A DNA stretch of 64,000 bases from Anabas testudineus (GCF_900324465.2 NC_046610.1:7194484-7258483), one strand, 5' to 3'. Positions 1 to 15,090 are shown, numbered from the stretch's first letter. Translations and numbers: made by a program. The notes: generated by a model from the sequence alone, not told the origin.

Positions 1-1374
1 CAGCTCTGTAAAAGTCTGATGTTTCCTTCACATAAATCAATCTGCTGAACAATATTGCCTTCATACAGAAAGCAGACCTTGAATTCTTTATGATTTTGGC
101 TGTGAAGCATGACAAGAGAGAAGGTAGAGAGAAATGTCTGTGTTTAATTGAGACTGTAAAAGACAGTTTTATATGTTTTATTTAAGCTATTGTTTGATGT
201 GCTAAGATATAAGATATTTTTATAACCCTCCAATAGAAAGACCTGAGCCAAGTATCAATGTGTAGCCAAGCAGGAACATTGAATCACAGACGTTTGAATT
301 TTCGGCTGTAACTGTACTTTTATCTTCAGTGTCACTTCAAAGCGATTTCAGTATGAGAACGTTTTTATTAAAACCTTCCCTCAGGCAAATCCAATCACAG
401 CCGTTCACGATGCAGGTCCAGCTGGTCAGTCGGAATCTAGTATGACTCAAAATATGTTCAACACATGATTATGAAATTAACTTGATCCTTTTGTTTGTTT
501 CTCCTCACACATCGGTGCTGGATTGTGGCTGATTGGGCCATTTGTCACTACTAATTTTTCCCTTTTGCAGCACGTTGGGCTGAATAACTACATCCAGCTG
601 AACGTCTGATCAGTCACCTGATGCATCGAGTTAATGATGTAGCTACTGGTTTAACCTTTCTCCTCACTCATTAAGTAAACATTTAATTATACAGGGTAAA
701 TATTCATGTAAAAAATGCATAAAGATAATCTCCAGCAACAAGAAAAGACAATATCATTTTTCTTTATGTAGAAATTAGTTTGAACAATGCTGCTTTCTCA
801 GATATATAACTGCTGTTGATCAGATCCAGATCCCACAACTGGCCATCTCTTGATACCCCATGATAAAGTCATGGCTGCATTGCACCACTTGGCGTCAAAT
901 AAATGGAATAAACGTCGAAGGACCATGAAACTTGAAAGTCTCGTTGGAGTAATTTAAACTTGTTAACAATGCTGTTTGAACATATGTGCCTGCGTGTAAC
1001 TCTTATCACATGTTCTTATTTGTCCTGCGACTCAAGTCTCTCTTGCAAAAGAGATCTTAAATAAACAGTTAAAATAAATTAAGGTTTTAATAAAGTACAT
1101 GGCCTTGGCTGTGTGATGCAGAGTCACTACTGTGACTTCTGTGATGCTTAACAGGCTTATATTGATAAAAATTTAATTTCAGGCAGAGTCTTCAGATGTT
1201 ACTACAATATACTCAACACAACTCCTGTATCATTCATATCAGTCTTAATCACAGAGAACAAATGAAGTAAAACATGAAAAACACCCATATGGTAGGAATC
1301 GCTTTCCAAGTCACTTGTGTGTTTCTATAAGTTTAAATTCTAAGAGTATTAATATGTTAAAAATAGCATCTTAC
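1..1374. other. intron of dchs2, no exon seen
   Basis: This stretch lies downstream (in gene order) of the last dchs2 exon I can place, which ends at 1375 with a good donor. I read both strands for cadherin motifs (DxNDN, LDRE, ATDxD) and found none. It is A+T rich and carries no repeat I recognise. The remaining 3' exons of dchs2, including the transmembrane and cytoplasmic parts, should lie to the left of the window. Confidence 0.6.
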
Positions 1375-4300
1375 CTCTGAGGGCATAATGTTGCTGTTGC
1401 TCTCTGTCTAAGTAGGATGTGGTGGTGATCAGACCAGTGTAAGGGTTAATGCTGAAGAGCTCGTATCCAGGGCCCGGCAACAGACTGTACCACACAACGG
1501 CGTTTTCCTCTGAGGATATTAATAATAATTATTATTTTATACATCATAATAAAAGTAAACTTCAGGGCTAGAAAAAACAATAACATACGAGATACACTCT
1601 ACTCTGCTTTACTGTGGATGTAACCTGTATCTTTCACAGATTTCTTTTCTTGACGTACATGACAAAATAGGTTTTTATTGTAATTGGAGTAAACCAACAT
1701 TACTGCCAGTTGTTCTATAATTTAACTGCTTCCCAGTTTATTAGAAAATGTGTTTTTAGAAGTGTTAAAAGTGTGTTGAGTGGAGGCCAAGGTGATTTTA
1801 ATTAAGTAGCAGGTGGCCAAGTGAAGTACATGTACATACTGTATACTGTACATTGGGCACATGTGACTGAACTAGTTTCAGTTCACAAATAAAAACAACC
1901 AGAAACACTATGTTTAAATACAGATGTCTACATGATATGAGGTGAGATGTGGTGATCAGATCCTGCCATGAAATTACTTTATGAATAATCAAACTGCATC
2001 TGTTTGGCGTGACCCCAAACACAACTCAGTTACTCTTTTAAAAATCCAGCAGAACATGTGAACAAAGTGAAATCCAGGATGTGCAGAGTAACGCAAAGGT
2101 TAGCTGTCACACTCGTTGATACTGCACATCTCCTCTGACTCAGTCCAACACATGGAAACTGGATACAGAGACCAACAGAGAAACAAAACAATGGTCATCT
2201 TTGGGGAGCAATGGTGGAAAAGCAGCGTAAATGATAATCAAATAAGACTGGTGGGGGAGCTGGCTGAGCTGCCAGACGAGGTGATTTGAGGAGGCAGATG
2301 AAAACATGGCGCCTGTTGGCACAGATGGTTTGGATTAGGGAAATCATCACGAGACGGGACCTTTCAAATCTCTCAAAGGAGCTGTGTGCTTGCTGTTCTT
2401 GGACAACTCTCACCCCCAAGAATGTTAGTTCATATCAAAAACCCGTCCTGTACATGTCCTCCTGCCCCATGTCCTCCACCTCATGCATTTAAAAGGATGC
2501 ATACTGTCAACATGACGGGCTGAAATGGGATTTAGGAGGCCCCGTGCACGATGTGTTAAAATAAACGGGACCGATGTGTAGATTTGTGAATATGATTAGG
2601 GGTCAGATGAATAAAATTTGCTGGGATGAACAGTGAAAGCAGCTCAGGAAAAAGCCTGAACAGGAACAACACACAGGGAAAAAGGGCAGGGGTTGGTTTC
2701 AATTAAACGCCTAATGGAGTGAAACAAAACAGACGTTAACCTTGATTCACTGCAGTGCTGACGTTTAACCAAAACACGGGAGGGTGAGCTGCTGCTCCAC
2801 TGTATTTTAACTTGTGGTACTACGCTTTAAAAATAATACGTACACTACTGCTTCAATAGTAAAAGTTGTTTGAGAATTTCCAAAATTTTAATTCTACCTT
2901 TAATTAATATAACAGGTTTGAGAGCTGCAGAAAAAAAAAGTATTCAGTCCCATGTCCCATTTTACAATACCGCCTACAGCATCATTACTATCATCTCAGA
3001 GGCTTTTCCCATTGGCTTTGTGACACTCATTGGTTATATGTTAACTGACTATATGATTTGAGTTTGTTAGACTTTACAGATACATGCTAGTGCTGCCATC
3101 TAGCCACCCTGGAAGCATACTACCATCTCCATGTCACTAGGAGCACTAGCTAAATGCTTGACATAGTGGGAAATGCAAACAATGCAGATCATGTTTACCT
3201 GAATCTTTATCAGTAGCAGAGACTCTGACCACTGGCTCTCCAGGGTCTCTGTTCTCTGCGACACTGGCATTGTAGATGCTCTGACTGAACACAGGTGGCT
3301 GGTCGTTCACATCACCCACTTCTACTGTGAGTGTCTGGGTAGAGGAGAGTGAGGGCAGGCCGTGGTCCACCGCACGGACGGTCAGACGGTGGAAACGCTG
3401 AGTCTCATAGTCCAGAGGCGCAGCGAGAAACAAAAGGCCTGGAGAAGATGGCAGAGTTTGAATATGACGGCCAAGAGGGGGAATACAATTACCTCTTTTT
3501 GTTGTGTCACAACATAAAATGACTTGATTTGATGATGAGGATAGTGTTGATTAACATAATGAGATATATTTCATAATCAAGACCCAAAAACATGGAACCC
3601 AGAATTATGTACAAACATAAACTCACCTGTTTTCTCCTCTAGTGTGAAAAATCCTCTCTTGTTTCCAGCTATGATGGAGTAGGAGACAATTCCATTTTCA
3701 CCTTGATCTCCATCTATGACCACAAAATGGTGCAGCAGACTCCCCACTTCTGCGTCCTCCATCATCTGAACTGTGTCCGCTGATATAAACACCGGCCGGT
3801 TATCGTTCACGTCCAGCAGGAAGACCTGAGCGGTCACCGACGTCTGTTTACGCTCCTCCTTCCTCTTCGCCTGGTCAGTGGCTGTTACAGTGAAGGCAAA
3901 GCTGGAGGTGGTCTCGTGGTCTAGAGGTAGTGCTACAGTCAGACTCCCTGTGTCAGGGTTGATGCGGAAGGGGAATCGTGATAAAGACGCACTGCGTTCA
4001 GGGTCAAAGGTGAGAGTGTACTGGAGGGCACTGTTAGGAAAGGTCCCATCAGCGTCTCGGGCATTAAAAGCAAACACCAGTGATCCGACTTTGGCGTCCT
4101 CTCTCAGTCCGAACGTCACCAGTTTGTCAGGGAACCAGGGTGTGTGGTCGTTTACATCCTCCACCATCACATTGACCAGTACAGACATGTTGACTCCAGG
4201 AGCGAGGCCGGCATCTTCAGCTCTCACCATGAGGAAATACTGCATGGCCGACTCATAGTCCAGCGGCTGGTTGATGTATATGTCACCAGAGGAGCTGTCG

Positions 4301-7300
4301 ATGCCAAAGTGAATGCTCCCATCCCCCTCAGAGATTGAATAAAGGAATTTCCCCGTCTCTGAAACACTAGCAGAGCCGATAACAGTGGCCGGCTCAGTGT
4401 CCTCTCTCACTGTGAAGCGTCTCACAATTTGCTGATCAGCATGAAGAGGCTCTAGTCCATGAACCTGCAGGTGAAACACATTAAACACAGTTAGTCCATT
4501 AAAAAAACAGGTCAAACAAGACAAAATGTCCCAGTTGTGGAAAAAAGAAAGATGCTCCAGCATGAAACCTTTTCATATACATCCCAAATACTGAGTCGGC
4601 TCATGGTCTAATGTTTGTATGAACCTTTGTAAAATCTAAATGAATGTCTCCCCCTTGTGCTAAAGTTAGGCTATACATAGAAATACGTTATAAAGTAAAG
4701 ATGACTCTTTTACATTTAGCAGATACTTTTATCCAAAGCAAAGGCAGGGTAAGCGTAAGGTTTTCATCTAAAAACAACACACAGGATGCAGAGGATTAAA
4801 CACTGTACCTGCACATGAATTACTGCAGTGTCTTCCTGAGGTGCGGCTCCATTGTCCTTGGCGGTTACTTTAAGAGTGTAATACGGTTTAGTGTTGTGGG
4901 TGAAAAGCTCTGTCGTTCTGATGTCTCCAGTCTCACTGTCAATCTCAAAGTGTCCAAGATCATCATGTTCTAGATTGAGGAAGAAAAATAAAATGTGTTT
5001 TTTTCTCAGAAACGCATTAATAAGTTACAAATGACAGGAAATAGTGATGACAAAAACATAAAATAACACACCTGCGACCAATGAGAAGGTAACTGTTCCA
5101 TTCTCTCCTGCATCCAAATCTTTGGCAAACATGTTTGTTACCAAGGCACCTGGTTGTAAATCAGACCATATCTGTAATAGAGAGAAGAAAGAGTTCAATA
5201 CACACATACAAATCTGACAGGACAGTGACCATCCTGCACAATTTAAAGATATATACAGAACAATAAATAATAAACTTTATTATATGACAAGACAAGTAAA
5301 TCGTTTAATACTGCTGTTAACACTGAGAGCCATTAAAGTAAAAAGTTTATGAGAGTAAAAAACTCTTTCTCATTCTTACCTGCACATTGTGCTCTTTGCT
5401 GGCAGGCAGATGTGTAAACTGAGGTGCATTGTCATTGGCGTCAGTGACCAGGATGTGAACGGTGGCAGTGGCGTTGAGACGAGGGTGACCCTGATCAGTC
5501 ACCATTACCTTCAGGCTGTGCTGACTGTGCTGCTCCCGGTCCAGAGCCACCCAATTGATGATTTCTCCTGAATGGTTACAGGAAAGACAAAGATAGGCTG
5601 CGACACTAGAGCACAATATGACCTCAAGATGCCATTTTTAATGTGAATTAATTTACCTGTTTTAGTGTTAATGCGAAAGAATTTTCCATCTGAGAGCAGG
5701 ATATAGGACAGCTGGGAGTTTTTCCCGAAATCCTTATCGATAGCCTTGACTGTTCCCACCAGGCCCTGAGGTGATGACCCCTCAGACACAGTGAAGTAGT
5801 AAACCTCACTGCTGAATACGGGGGCGTTGTCATTGATGTCCAGCACCAACACTATCACTGTGGCTGTAGCTGTAGTGTTAGTGAGCGACGCTTCGCTGGC
5901 TGTGGCCAACACTCGAAAACGGTACACTGATTCGGTCTCGTAGTCGAGGCTGTGAGAGAGATATAACCATCCTGTCTTTGGGTGAACCCGAAACGGAGCA
6001 GGAGGGAACCCATCTTCTGCCTGCAGTGAGTATGTGAGGCCCGAGTGCGACATGTGAGTTCCTCTGCTGCGGTGCGCCCTCACCTGGATGACGCGAGCGT
6101 CCTTCCGATATCCTTCGCCTATCTCCACCTGGTAAACTAAAGTCTCAAAGGCCAGGCTGTCTTCAGCTGTGGTGTGGTCTATGTTGACCGTGAGCATCAG
6201 GGTGGAGCTCAGGGGAAGTTCTCCTTCATCTTTAGCCACGATTTCCAGGCTGTACCTCTGCTGATGATCCACCTGTAAACTCTGATTTAACATAACTGTC
6301 CCAAGGCTGGGGTCGACAACAAAAGTGCCATTTCTGCTGCTTTTCAGGAAATACTGCACCCTCCCATTAGCACCACTGTCGTAGTCGTGTGCATGAGCGA
6401 TGAACAACACTGTTCCCGGTGGAGTGTTTTGAGAAACTGTGATGGTGTCACGGAGTTTGGGGAAGACAGGAGCGTTATCGTTAATGTCAGCTATAGTGAT
6501 GTTGACCTGGGTGGTGCTGTAAACTGGAGAGGTGTCCGTGTAGGATTGAAGAACCAACAGAGCATATGGTTGTGACTCGTGGTCCAGAGGTTGGATGTTG
6601 CTGATCAGGCCAGACTTTGGATGAACTGAAAACAAACCCTGAGGGTCTCCAGAGGAGATTCGGTAGGACACAGGTTCCACAGAGTCTGTGAGGACAGAAA
6701 GAGTTAAATGATAGACGAGCCCTAAAACATTAACGGGTTCATCTCTATGTCTTGTGCACTGATTTTTTGAGTATGCTTTGGTCTTAATTCATGGTAACGT
6801 GGGTGAGAAACATAGTTTTTATAAATCAAGTACACTGGTTTACCTGCACCTGAACACAGCACACACACACAAAAAGCAGCATTAAGTAATTACAGCACAG
6901 GTTGGAAGATCCCATTAATCCCCTTCGAGTGTTTGTTGCACTCCAACACTAACTACAAAGCACAGAGACAAGCAGAGAGCTTAACGGTGCCCGACCCCTG
7001 TCAAAAAGACCTAATTCTGTTGTTTCCGTTTTAAGTCGAAGCCTTAATCTCTTAATTGATTGGACAGCCTTAAATGACTGTCTAGTTTATGAGGGGGGTT
7101 TAAACACTGAAGGGACTCAGTGGAGTTAGTTGCACGTAACTAGTGGACTATGAAGGGATAATCCATATAAACCAGGGGGCTGCTTTTCAAAGAGAGCAGG
7201 ATAGTTCACGTTAGTGTAGATCAAATATTATAAAGAGTACCAGCTGATGTTTCTCCTTTACTCCTAATCTTATTACTGTAATATTCAACATGTCCTTCAC

Positions 7301-10300
7301 TTTTACCTGCAACAACATCAGATGAATACACACCTCACTAATCTGACTAATACTTTAACAACACATATTTAACATCGAGAAAAAGTCCTATACATGTATC
7401 TTTGATGTATGTTAAAGACATCATTACATTTGACTTCTAAGAACAGTCACACACTATCTAGTGCAGCTGTCTCTGACCATTTATCATCTGTCATCTGTTT
7501 ATGTGGCTAAGGAGGATTAAAGATTAAACTGGAGGAAGGAGATCTGAATGATGGCAGCGATTCCTCAGTTGTTTTTGTCACAATCATCTGTCAGCTCCAA
7601 TCCAGCTTAAATCTATCAGTCCAGTGTTATTTGAAGATTTTCTATTTGAACCTTCTAGTTTGAATTAAACTGGACACACAACGAAGAAGTTTGTTCTACG
7701 AACCTAAAAAATGTTTTGTTACACTTCAATTTCCCATTAAATTACTATCGCTGTGTCTGCAGTAACTCCCTGTTTACTACACAATGAACTACATTTAACC
7801 TGACTGAGTGCACAACCTAAGGTAAATCTGCACAGACATGACAAACACATCAGTAGTGTGACTTGCACTCGCCAAAGACATCATTAGCTTCACTGTCCAT
7901 CTACAAATGGTCTTAGAAAATGAATCTTTCCTGACACTCATCTCGTCTAGTCTGTACATATAGACATGAGCTAAAAAGCCCCTCGTTCATGAGTATGAAG
8001 TACATATGGCACAAATATGATATAATTTATTAAGAGATATTTTAATCTTCCCACTGACTGAAAGAAAACTACAGTATGTTCAGTAATGTAATGACCTTCA
8101 CACCCCTCACAAGTAATACCAGCCTTCTCATAAGCCCCCAAATCTCATCCAGCTGCTCTCAGACCAGTAAATGAGGAGGAGACCAGATATCCACTGACCT
8201 GCTGGGTTTACAGCCTCCACTGTGCCCACTGAAGTCCCTGGAGGTGCGTCTTCAGGCACTGTAAAAGAGTAGCGTGACCTCTGGAACACAGCTGGAGCCT
8301 CAGCGCTGCGTAAAACATTGATGGTGACCTCGGCAGGTCTGGCTGAGGTCAGGCCCTCACCGTCCTGTGCTGTTATTAGGAGCTTCACACTGGCTGCACC
8401 CAGGTGAGTCAGAGAGGAGGTCAGGAAGAGCATTCCTACACAGCCAGGAAAAAGTTCAAGTTCAGCTTTATTTATAAGATTCAAAGCTCTGAGTGTGTGT
8501 GTTTTTTCTTTTAATCATTTATAAAAATGACAGACAGCTTTAATTGAGATTAATATTTCCTCTTGAAGACAGCTCCAAGAGTTGATAAAATATTTTAAAT
8601 GCTAAAAAGCCATTAGAGACACCAAAGAGACCAACTGTAAAACTTTGACACTGCAAATCTTCTCCTGCACTGAGCCATGAGGGGATATAAAGCTTTGGGC
8701 TTTCTGCAACACCCCTGCTGAGCACGACACTAACAATCATATCAGGGGGACTTACACAAAGTAGGCAGTTGTTTATCCCTGAATACTGGAGCTGCCAGTC
8801 GCACTAGTTACCGAAAGACTAGTGAGTGGAACAAGTCACTAAAGCCTCAGAAGTCACTCAAATACAAAACCCCAAGATAACATAACGTGTGATTCCTATA
8901 TATTTTTTATGATGGAGTGTGACTTGATTACGATGGATTTGTTGGCTGCTGAATTATCATTTCACTCTCATTATGACAGAGCTGAAGATCATTTTGCGTC
9001 ATGTTCACGTCTCTTGTGTCTGTACCTTTATTTCCTACGCGTTCATGCCTACCTGTTTGTTTATCCAGTGCAAACAAACTGGACATGTCCCCAGGAAGGA
9101 TGTCATAGGTGACCTGGCCAAACCTGCCCGAGTCTTGGTCCGTAGCGATGACGTTGAGGATTTCTGTGCCGATCTGTGTGTGGCTGCTGATGCTCATGGT
9201 GTACTTGTCAGGGTTAAACACTGGAGCGTTGTCATTTAGGTCTTCTATCTCGATGTGCACATAGGTTTGAGCACTGAGGCTTCCCTGTAAGATGAAATTA
9301 AACCACATTACAAAGCTGCAGTTTGTGAGGCAAATGTAATTTATTGTGATCATGATATGTCAAGACCACTCACTGCATCTTCAGCTTTGATCAGAATGTC
9401 GTGGACTGTCTGTCCCGCATCCCGATCGATATCCTGAGAGACGCAGAGCTCTCCGGTCTGTGGGTGGATCTGGAACAGGGGGTGTTTTTCCTGCTTGTCA
9501 AAGCCGTCAGACAGAGAGTACAGCAGTGTGCCAAACTCAGGGCTGTCTGCATCTGTGGCAACAACCTAGACAGAAGACAAACCAGTTGTGAAGATCCTAA
9601 GGACTTAAAACATTTCTGTGTGTACATCAGTATGTGAGCACGTTCAGTGCACGTGAAGAAGGTTGTATCTGGTACTCCACCTCACAGATTGACAGACAGA
9701 TGACTGACAGACTCCCTGCTGTTGCCAAAAACAGTGTGATAAACCCTTTTATATAACAATGAGCTGCTGACAATTATTCCCCCACATTTAAACTAAGTTT
9801 TTAAGAAGAACAGAGTCTGAGGAGAATATAAGTCTTAAAATTTTAAATGAAACAAGACGTGTGCACATTCTTGTCTTTGAAAATACGGAGAATGATGCAG
9901 ACACATTTTCCGTTGACAGTTAAAACTTTAAAGCCTTATTGGATGTTAATCCTTTGTTTGTGTGCACTTGCTCACACCACAAAGCTTTTATCCACTGTGG
10001 ACATAATCTTAATAGTGATTAATCTCTCACTACGTGAGAGAGCCAGCAGAGACGTCTGCTGCTCATGTGCAGCTGTGGTCGAGCTGCAACAGTCCCAGTT
10101 CTTCTAATATAAAAACAAACTAAAATGGTATCAAGTTAATAGAGGAAATATCTCTTGACTTCATAGTCTGTAAGAAGTCTGAAGCGTAACTAGTGACTAC
10201 TTTCATTATTGATTGATCTAACAATTATTTTGGTAATTGTGTAGAACCAGAAAAAATTTACCTTTAAGAAGTGAACAAGTGATTTTTATTTTATTTTGTT

Positions 10301-13300
10301 TTGCTTAAAAAACTTTCATCACCTCTCTAAATAATTGCTAAATAATTATCTTCAAGTAATAATTTCAGCTTTAAAGCTATATTATATATAAATATGTATA
10401 TTACTTATATATGGGTATAGATTTTTGCACACACATCAATTTCTTATAATAAAAATAATATTATGTTTTCCTTTGCACTCTCTGTCTATTTTTGGTTTTT
10501 ATGCAACACTTTATGTGACTTTCTAACAAGGAATATCATCATTTACTTCACACCTCCTGACCTCTAACGCCCCTGAGCCTGTGCCAGGTCGGCCCCTTCA
10601 GTAATCTGAATAAGTATATGATTAACATTAGTGCTGCAGTGTCGTGTCGTTAACCTTTGAAGACACTGAATCATAATGAAAGTCTTGGTTTGCCAACAAA
10701 GATCAACATAATAAAACCATAAAACATCCCCACAATCAAACGGTAAGAAAGGCAAACTGCCGTGCAAAAGGCTCAGCTCGGGTCCAAGTGAGCTCTTTTC
10801 ATGTCGGACTGTGCTCGTGACAACAGACACATTTCACAGATAAAGCGCTCACCTCGCAGTCATAAAGATGATATCATCTCAGACTTAACCAACTGTGATC
10901 AAAGAACGTTTGAAAGACTTGGATCAAAGTCTGATTAGACTTGTAACACGCCCAACAAGCTTCAGGCCATCTGTGTGTTCTTATGTGTGGCTCCTTGATT
11001 TAAACACATCAACTGCATTTGTTAACCTCGCTTCTTTGGCAGGAACAGTAGCTTCTGCTAAATCTTTTCATAGATCTCCTGTAGGTCCACGGTTGACCAT
11101 TGTTTCATATCAAATGTGTATATAGAGCAACAGATCACAGCTCTTCTTTGTTCTTAGCACACTTCTAAATCGGACTCCCTCCTACATTATGAGCCCTTTC
11201 TGTATTTTCATAATCCATTTTCAGGTCTTACTTAAACTCCACTTATCACTAATATACAGATAATGCACTGGGACATAAAGCGTCTTTTGTAAAGGGCTTC
11301 ATTTTGTGCCAGGCTACAGGATCGTGGTACCAGGCGTCACGTCATGTCAGAGTGGAAAGGGTGTGTGTTGTGTGTTTAGGGGGAACACTGCCGACTGTGT
11401 GCGTATGGAATAAAGGAAACTTTTGTCTCATGAGACGTAAAGAGATGAGATGAGAAGACAGAACGCTAGAAGCCAAACGTTCACAGCGCGGATTTCTGAA
11501 AACTTATATCTGCAGCTTTTTTCTGTAAGACATAGCTGGTCTAAGTAGAACTGAGAGATCAGACATGGTCAGAGTAAAACTATCCATGTATTCATGCACA
11601 AAACTTTAAAAAATATAGTTTTGACCATCAAAAATTAACTGGATTTATTTAGTCTGACCTTTGTGCATCATCTGGTTCGCTCTGCTTTTACAGTCAGCAC
11701 TATTACATTCTGTGTAATACAGACATAACAAAGCCCTCAGCCCATCAGTATGGCTAGATCCCTGAAGAAATGTGAGAGAATATGTTATTTATGTTGTGAT
11801 GTGAGTGAACCATCAACCCCGAAACAAGAATATTCTCCAACATACTTGTAGAAAGCAGCTTCCAATGTCACTGTGCTCTGGGATTGACACGTTGTACAGC
11901 TGCTGCTGAAACACGGGTTCATTGTCGTTGATGTCCTCCACCAGCACGGTGACTGTTGCTGTGGATGACAGAGCGGGTTCCCCTCCATCCACCGCCGCCA
12001 CCAGGAACCACACCTCCGTCTGTGTCTCTCTGTCCAGAGCTGCAGCTGTGGTGACCAGGCCTGACTCTGGGTCGATGCTGATCAGGCTGTCCTCGTTTGA
12101 CTTGAGGATGGAGTATGTGACATCGGAGTTGACGCCTTCGTCTGCGTCTCTGGCCTCCACCTGGATGAGGGAACTCCCCTGAGGAGCATCCTCTGAGATC
12201 CGTACGACGTATACATCCTTCTGAAATAATGGATGGCAGTCGTTGGTGTCAGCCACCCTCAGGAAGAAAACTATCTCACTGCTGAGCGGGACGCTCCCAA
12301 AATCTGATGCCTGCACCTTCAACTCATACAGATCCTGTTCTTCCCTGTCAAGTTCTGCATTAACACACAAAGCATACAGGAAATCATCTGTCTGCTTCAA
12401 GCTGAACTTCCCATCACCTCCCTCAAGTGTGACAGTGATCCTCTCCTCCTCAAAATCAGGGTCTGACACTGAAATCCGGGCAACGTAGTCCCCGATTGTT
12501 GCCGACTCTGACACCACAGCATCTCCGTTCTCACTGAGAAACAGCACGCTGATGGTCGGACTGTTATCATTGATATTTAGCACTTTAACCACAACGAAAG
12601 TGCTGCTGTACTCAGGCTGAGCCCCATTGTCTCTGGCACTGATGATCAGCTCGTGAAAAGCCTGAGTCTCAAAATCCAGTGGCTTGTTGAGATAAACTAC
12701 CCCGGTGGTCTCATTAATGGAGAAAACTTCGTTTGGGTCACTCTGCCGTCTGTTGATGTCATAGGTGATCTGTCCATTGTCGCCCAGGTCCAGGTCAGTG
12801 GCGTGAACCTGACACACAGAAGACAGGACGGGAGCATGTTCTGGTACAGAGGCGTGATATTCAGTCTGGTTGAACACAGGCGGGTTGTCGTTCTCATCCA
12901 GGACGCAGACGTTCACATGAAGAGTCCCCGTCCTGGCTGGGATCCCACCATCGAAGGCCTCAATGGTCAGAGAGTGGAAGTCCACGGTTTCTCGGTCCAG
13001 TTTGCTGTCAAGAACCAGATCCAGGCTCACGTGGTTGTCTGATCCAGAGCGAAAATCAAGGTGGAACAAGTCCCCCATGTCACTCTCTGTGATCCTGTAG
13101 CCCTGGATACCAAACTCCCCCTCATCCTGGTCTTTAGCACCTTCAAGTTGAAACCGACTTCCTGGTGGACTCAGCTCTGATATTTCCAAATCAACATCCT
13201 CTGAGGGAAACACAGGCGAATGGTCGTTGACATCTTTCACCTCAATGTTCACTTTAATCATCTCCCCTGTGAGAGTGGCTGCAACAAACTCATACCTCTC

Positions 13301-13576
13301 TCTGCTCTCTCTGTCCAGAACCACGGCTGTGGAGATGATCCCCGAGTCTGCGTCTATTTCCAAATCTCTGAACACGTAAGAGTCTCTGCTCTCGGAAATA
13401 AAGAAGCCAGTACTTGGCCTGCGGAGCCCGGCTCCGAGGTCTCCAACGATAGTTTTAGCGGGCAAGCCCTCTTTAACAGACAGCGTCAGGTTGAACACCT
13501 GTCCGCGCGTGTGGCCGCAGAGCAGGCACAGGGCGAGCGTCAGGAGGAGCAAACCCGAGGCCTGTCTGCGACCCAT
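1375..13576 (-). CDS. dchs2: Dachsous-type protocadherin, 5' half (partial)
   Basis: Giant cell-surface cadherin that in the dachsous family binds Fat cadherins between cells and directs planar cell polarity and Hippo signalling. Eleven exons are visible: 11846-13576, 9374-9565, 9053-9284, 8199-8435, 5657-6685, 5380-5567, 5072-5171, 4809-4969, 3627-4464, 3199-3438 and 1375-1509. All have GT-AG junctions and phases that add up to about 1,694 residues. The start at 13576 opens a leucine-rich signal peptide of about 25 residues. Roughly sixteen cadherin repeats follow, with repeated LDRE and DxNDNxP calcium motifs. Exon 1 alone carries 577 residues and aligns well with the N-terminus of human DCHS1 as I remember it. 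The assignment to dchs2 rather than dchs1 rests on plrg1 being next door, as in human. The 5' end is G+C rich with no obvious TATA box. The 3' half is off the window. Confidence 0.9.
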
Positions 13577-15084
13577 TCCTCCTTTAGACGTGGTTTTTCT
13601 TCGACACTCGACGTCAGGTTACATATTTCCCGGTAAAACTCCCCCTGCTCACTCGCGTTTTAAAGCACCTTTCCAAACAGGTGAACGCACCGTGCGTATT
13701 TGCGCGCAGAGAAGCAGCCAGCTGTCATTCTCCATCTCTGTGTTTCCGACGGCCCGTTGCGTGATTGCGGGGAGGAGAGGAGAGGTCCACGCGTCCGGTG
13801 GCGCAAATCCCCAGAGCTTCTTCACACATCACGGGACTGAGGGACCACAGAGCACCAACTGTGCGCACTGAACACACCTCCTGGCAGCCGGAGCGCCTCC
13901 ATCTGTGGCACAGATTGCTTGAAATTTAATTAGGCCGAGAGATTAGCGGCTGCCTTCAGCTGACAGGTGGCAGAGTAACTGTGACCTGTGGAAGACCGCA
14001 AAGTCAGCTGGGAGGTGGAAATTAACCATAAAACATCTGGAATGGACCGAAAGAGAGTTGAGCTAATTCACTGACTTAGTACGTACATAAAAATAAATAA
14101 TAATAAAATAAAGTTAATATTTGGTTCAGCGTTTATTGAGCAGTTTAAATATCTGATCATAGATTTTCGTTTGGGTAATTCCATGTGGCGTCATCGTGGC
14201 GCCCTCCATTGGTCAAAACAAGACACTTCCCCGCACAAAGACCCTAAAATTCATTTTGATCGACCCTCTCCAGCCAAATGTTATTGTTTCTTATCATGAC
14301 AGGACCTGTGTATCTACTGCTCTTTGAAAATGTGTGAGTGTTTTGTCTGACTGGACTCACTGAATAACTAAAATGTTCCCACACTGCTGACTGGAAGGAG
14401 GGAACCCATCTTCAGAAATCCCTTTAGACTGTCGTCATTTGTACGGTGGTTTCAATCTCAGTTTCAGAACTGGTTTACCCTTAATGTACAACAATAATAA
14501 TAATACTTGAGCAGAGTCTATAATTTGTTTTTTCTTTTAAAGAATGTAAACTCCCACCGTGGCTAAAACCCCCAAATAAAATAACATAAAACACAGAACA
14601 TGACCAAGACGTCTGAGATTTCCACTGTAAAATAAAAGTGTTTTACTAGAGGAGAGTTACATGTATTGTAAGTTAATAAAATAATAACAGCAACAACAAC
14701 TACTGTAAGGGGAGTTCATGTAGAAACTAGTTCTAATGAATACTGTTTCCGTTGTTGTCTGATGTTGTCATCACAGGAAGGTGAGAAATGATTTTTGTAA
14801 TTTGTTTGAACTGACTCTTTAACCCCACTGTAACTAAGCTGTGTCACTACCAGTGCAGTTGATGTAAGCTTTGTGCTGCTGTTGATGGACTCGACTTCAC
14901 GTGAGCAGATAATCCACCCGACTGGTGACAGCAGAGACACAGTGCGACGCCTGCAGATCTCTGTTACTGTAAGGAGATTAAGAGTAACGGCTGTAAATGC
15001 AGGAACACTGTCACCACCTGATCTGTGTGAATCCAGAAACTCATCTTTGCAAAATAAACATTGAACATGTGAAAAATGTGGTCT
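13577..15084. other. intergenic: dchs2 5' flank and plrg1 3' flank
   Basis: The first 300 bases next to the dchs2 start codon are rich in CpG and are the likely dchs2 promoter and 5' UTR; no TATA box is seen. The rest is A+T rich. Open frames of 60-140 codons occur around 14716-15188 but show no known domain and no splice or codon signal, so I do not call a gene there. Confidence 0.5.
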
Positions 15085-15090
15085 TTTATT
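15085..15090 (-). terminator. polyadenylation signal of plrg1
   Basis: AATAAA on the minus strand, about 260 bases past the plrg1 stop codon. It is the first canonical hexamer downstream of the gene and would give a short 3' UTR. Confidence 0.6.

Noticed and set aside
2935-2965. Possible Tc1 end around 'AAAAGTATTCAGTCCC' in a dchs2 intron
   Set aside because: The match is short, no transposase remnant is near and no partner repeat was found.
3878-4258. 126-codon plus-strand frame in dchs2
   Set aside because: Antisense shadow of a cadherin exon; codon periodicity follows the minus strand.
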